From an uncultured Mollicutes bacterium (GTDB lineage Bacteria; Bacillota_I; Bacilli_A; ML615J-28; CAG-313), in the NCBI GenBank assembly GCA_900539265.1, contig UQBM01000044.1, forward strand, positions 1 through 7,110: 7,110 nt of DNA. Reading direction: 5' to 3'. A program made the translations under genes and the position numbers. Below are positions 6,966 through 7,110 of the stretch, piece by piece. Every line of letters starts with the position of its first letter. The stretch's first letter is position 1. The notes beneath the pieces are model-generated. The model saw only the letters and a program-made list of their open reading frames with translations. It made no database searches and was not told the origin of the DNA.

Positions 6966-7110
6966 ATGGCAATAAAAATCAAGAATACACCTTCGCCAGA
7001 TGTTTTAATGAATTCCATGCGTTCAATAGGATACAATTTTAGAACAGCAATAGCCGATATTATCGATAATTCTATATCTGCAAAAGCGAAAAATATTTAT
7101 ATTTCATCAC
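6966..7110 (+). CDS. N-terminus of a GHKL (MORC/Hsp90-like) ATPase, cut by window end
   Basis: Only the first 48 codons are present. The ATG is preceded by GAGGT at 6954-6958 with seven bases of spacing. After MAIKIKNTPSPDVLMNSMR, residues 28-39 read AIADIIDNSISA, the N-box of the Bergerat ATP-binding fold (compare ELIDNSVDA in MORC and similar in MutL/Hsp90). D34 and N35 fall at the DN pair; D31 occupies the place where many relatives have the catalytic glutamate. The following KAKNIYI fits the next beta strand. From family knowledge, bacterial proteins with this N-terminus occur in predicted restriction-modification or defence operons beside Z1-domain helicases, endonuclease-fold proteins and DNA methyltransferases. 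That context cannot be seen here, so the defence role is inference. The gene has its own promoter and is separated from the upstream genes by a terminator. Confidence 0.8.
   Translation, partial: MAIKIKNTPSPDVLMNSMRSIGYNFRTAIADIIDNSISAKAKNIYISS

Noticed and set aside
6845..7036. Minus-strand open frame over the spacer and the start of the ATPase gene
   Set aside because: It runs through the promoter and against the clear N-box coding frame; hydrophobic composition is explained by AT-rich complement sequence.

Overview
The window is AT-rich, bacterial and tightly packed, with every gene on the + strand. Codon choice, short gaps, strong AGGAGG-type ribosome sites and protein sequences close to Bacillus, Listeria and Clostridium families point to a low-GC Bacillota (Bacilli, Erysipelotrichia or a related uncultured gut lineage). 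The three tryptophan codons I found in the complete genes are all TGG, no in-frame TGA occurs, and stops are TAA or TAG. The standard bacterial code is therefore favoured over the Mycoplasma code.

Positions 64-6769 read as one run of five co-directional genes with gaps of 2 to 28 bp: a PriA-family protein, fmt, a PgpA/YutG/LtrC-family protein, a single-chain iron-sulfur L-serine dehydratase, and an RlmD-type 23S rRNA m5U methyltransferase. A clear intrinsic terminator (6782-6810) closes the run. The genes are housekeeping: replication restart, initiator-tRNA formylation, phospholipid or cold-related function, serine breakdown to pyruvate, and rRNA modification. The Bacillus order priA-def-fmt-rsmB is not kept, since def and rsmB are absent between or after priA and fmt here.

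The most striking feature inside the run is the PriA protein. It keeps the N-terminal DNA-binding domain, all eight zinc-binding cysteines and the C-terminal domain. Every ATPase/helicase motif (Walker A, DEEH box, GSAT, GTQM..KG and GRAGR) has been replaced, although the reading frame is intact over 773 codons. It looks like a conserved pseudo-helicase, possibly acting as a DNA-binding scaffold.

After the terminator, a 155-bp spacer holds an imperfect 45-bp dyad that overlaps a good extended -10 promoter (6878-6906), and a small AT palindrome in the leader. A new transcription unit starts at 6966. Its first 48 codons encode the N-terminal Bergerat (GHKL/MORC-type) ATP-binding motif of a protein cut off by the window end. 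Related ATPases are known from predicted restriction-modification or defence operons with a Z1 helicase and a nuclease. The window may therefore stop just as an accessory or defence locus begins.
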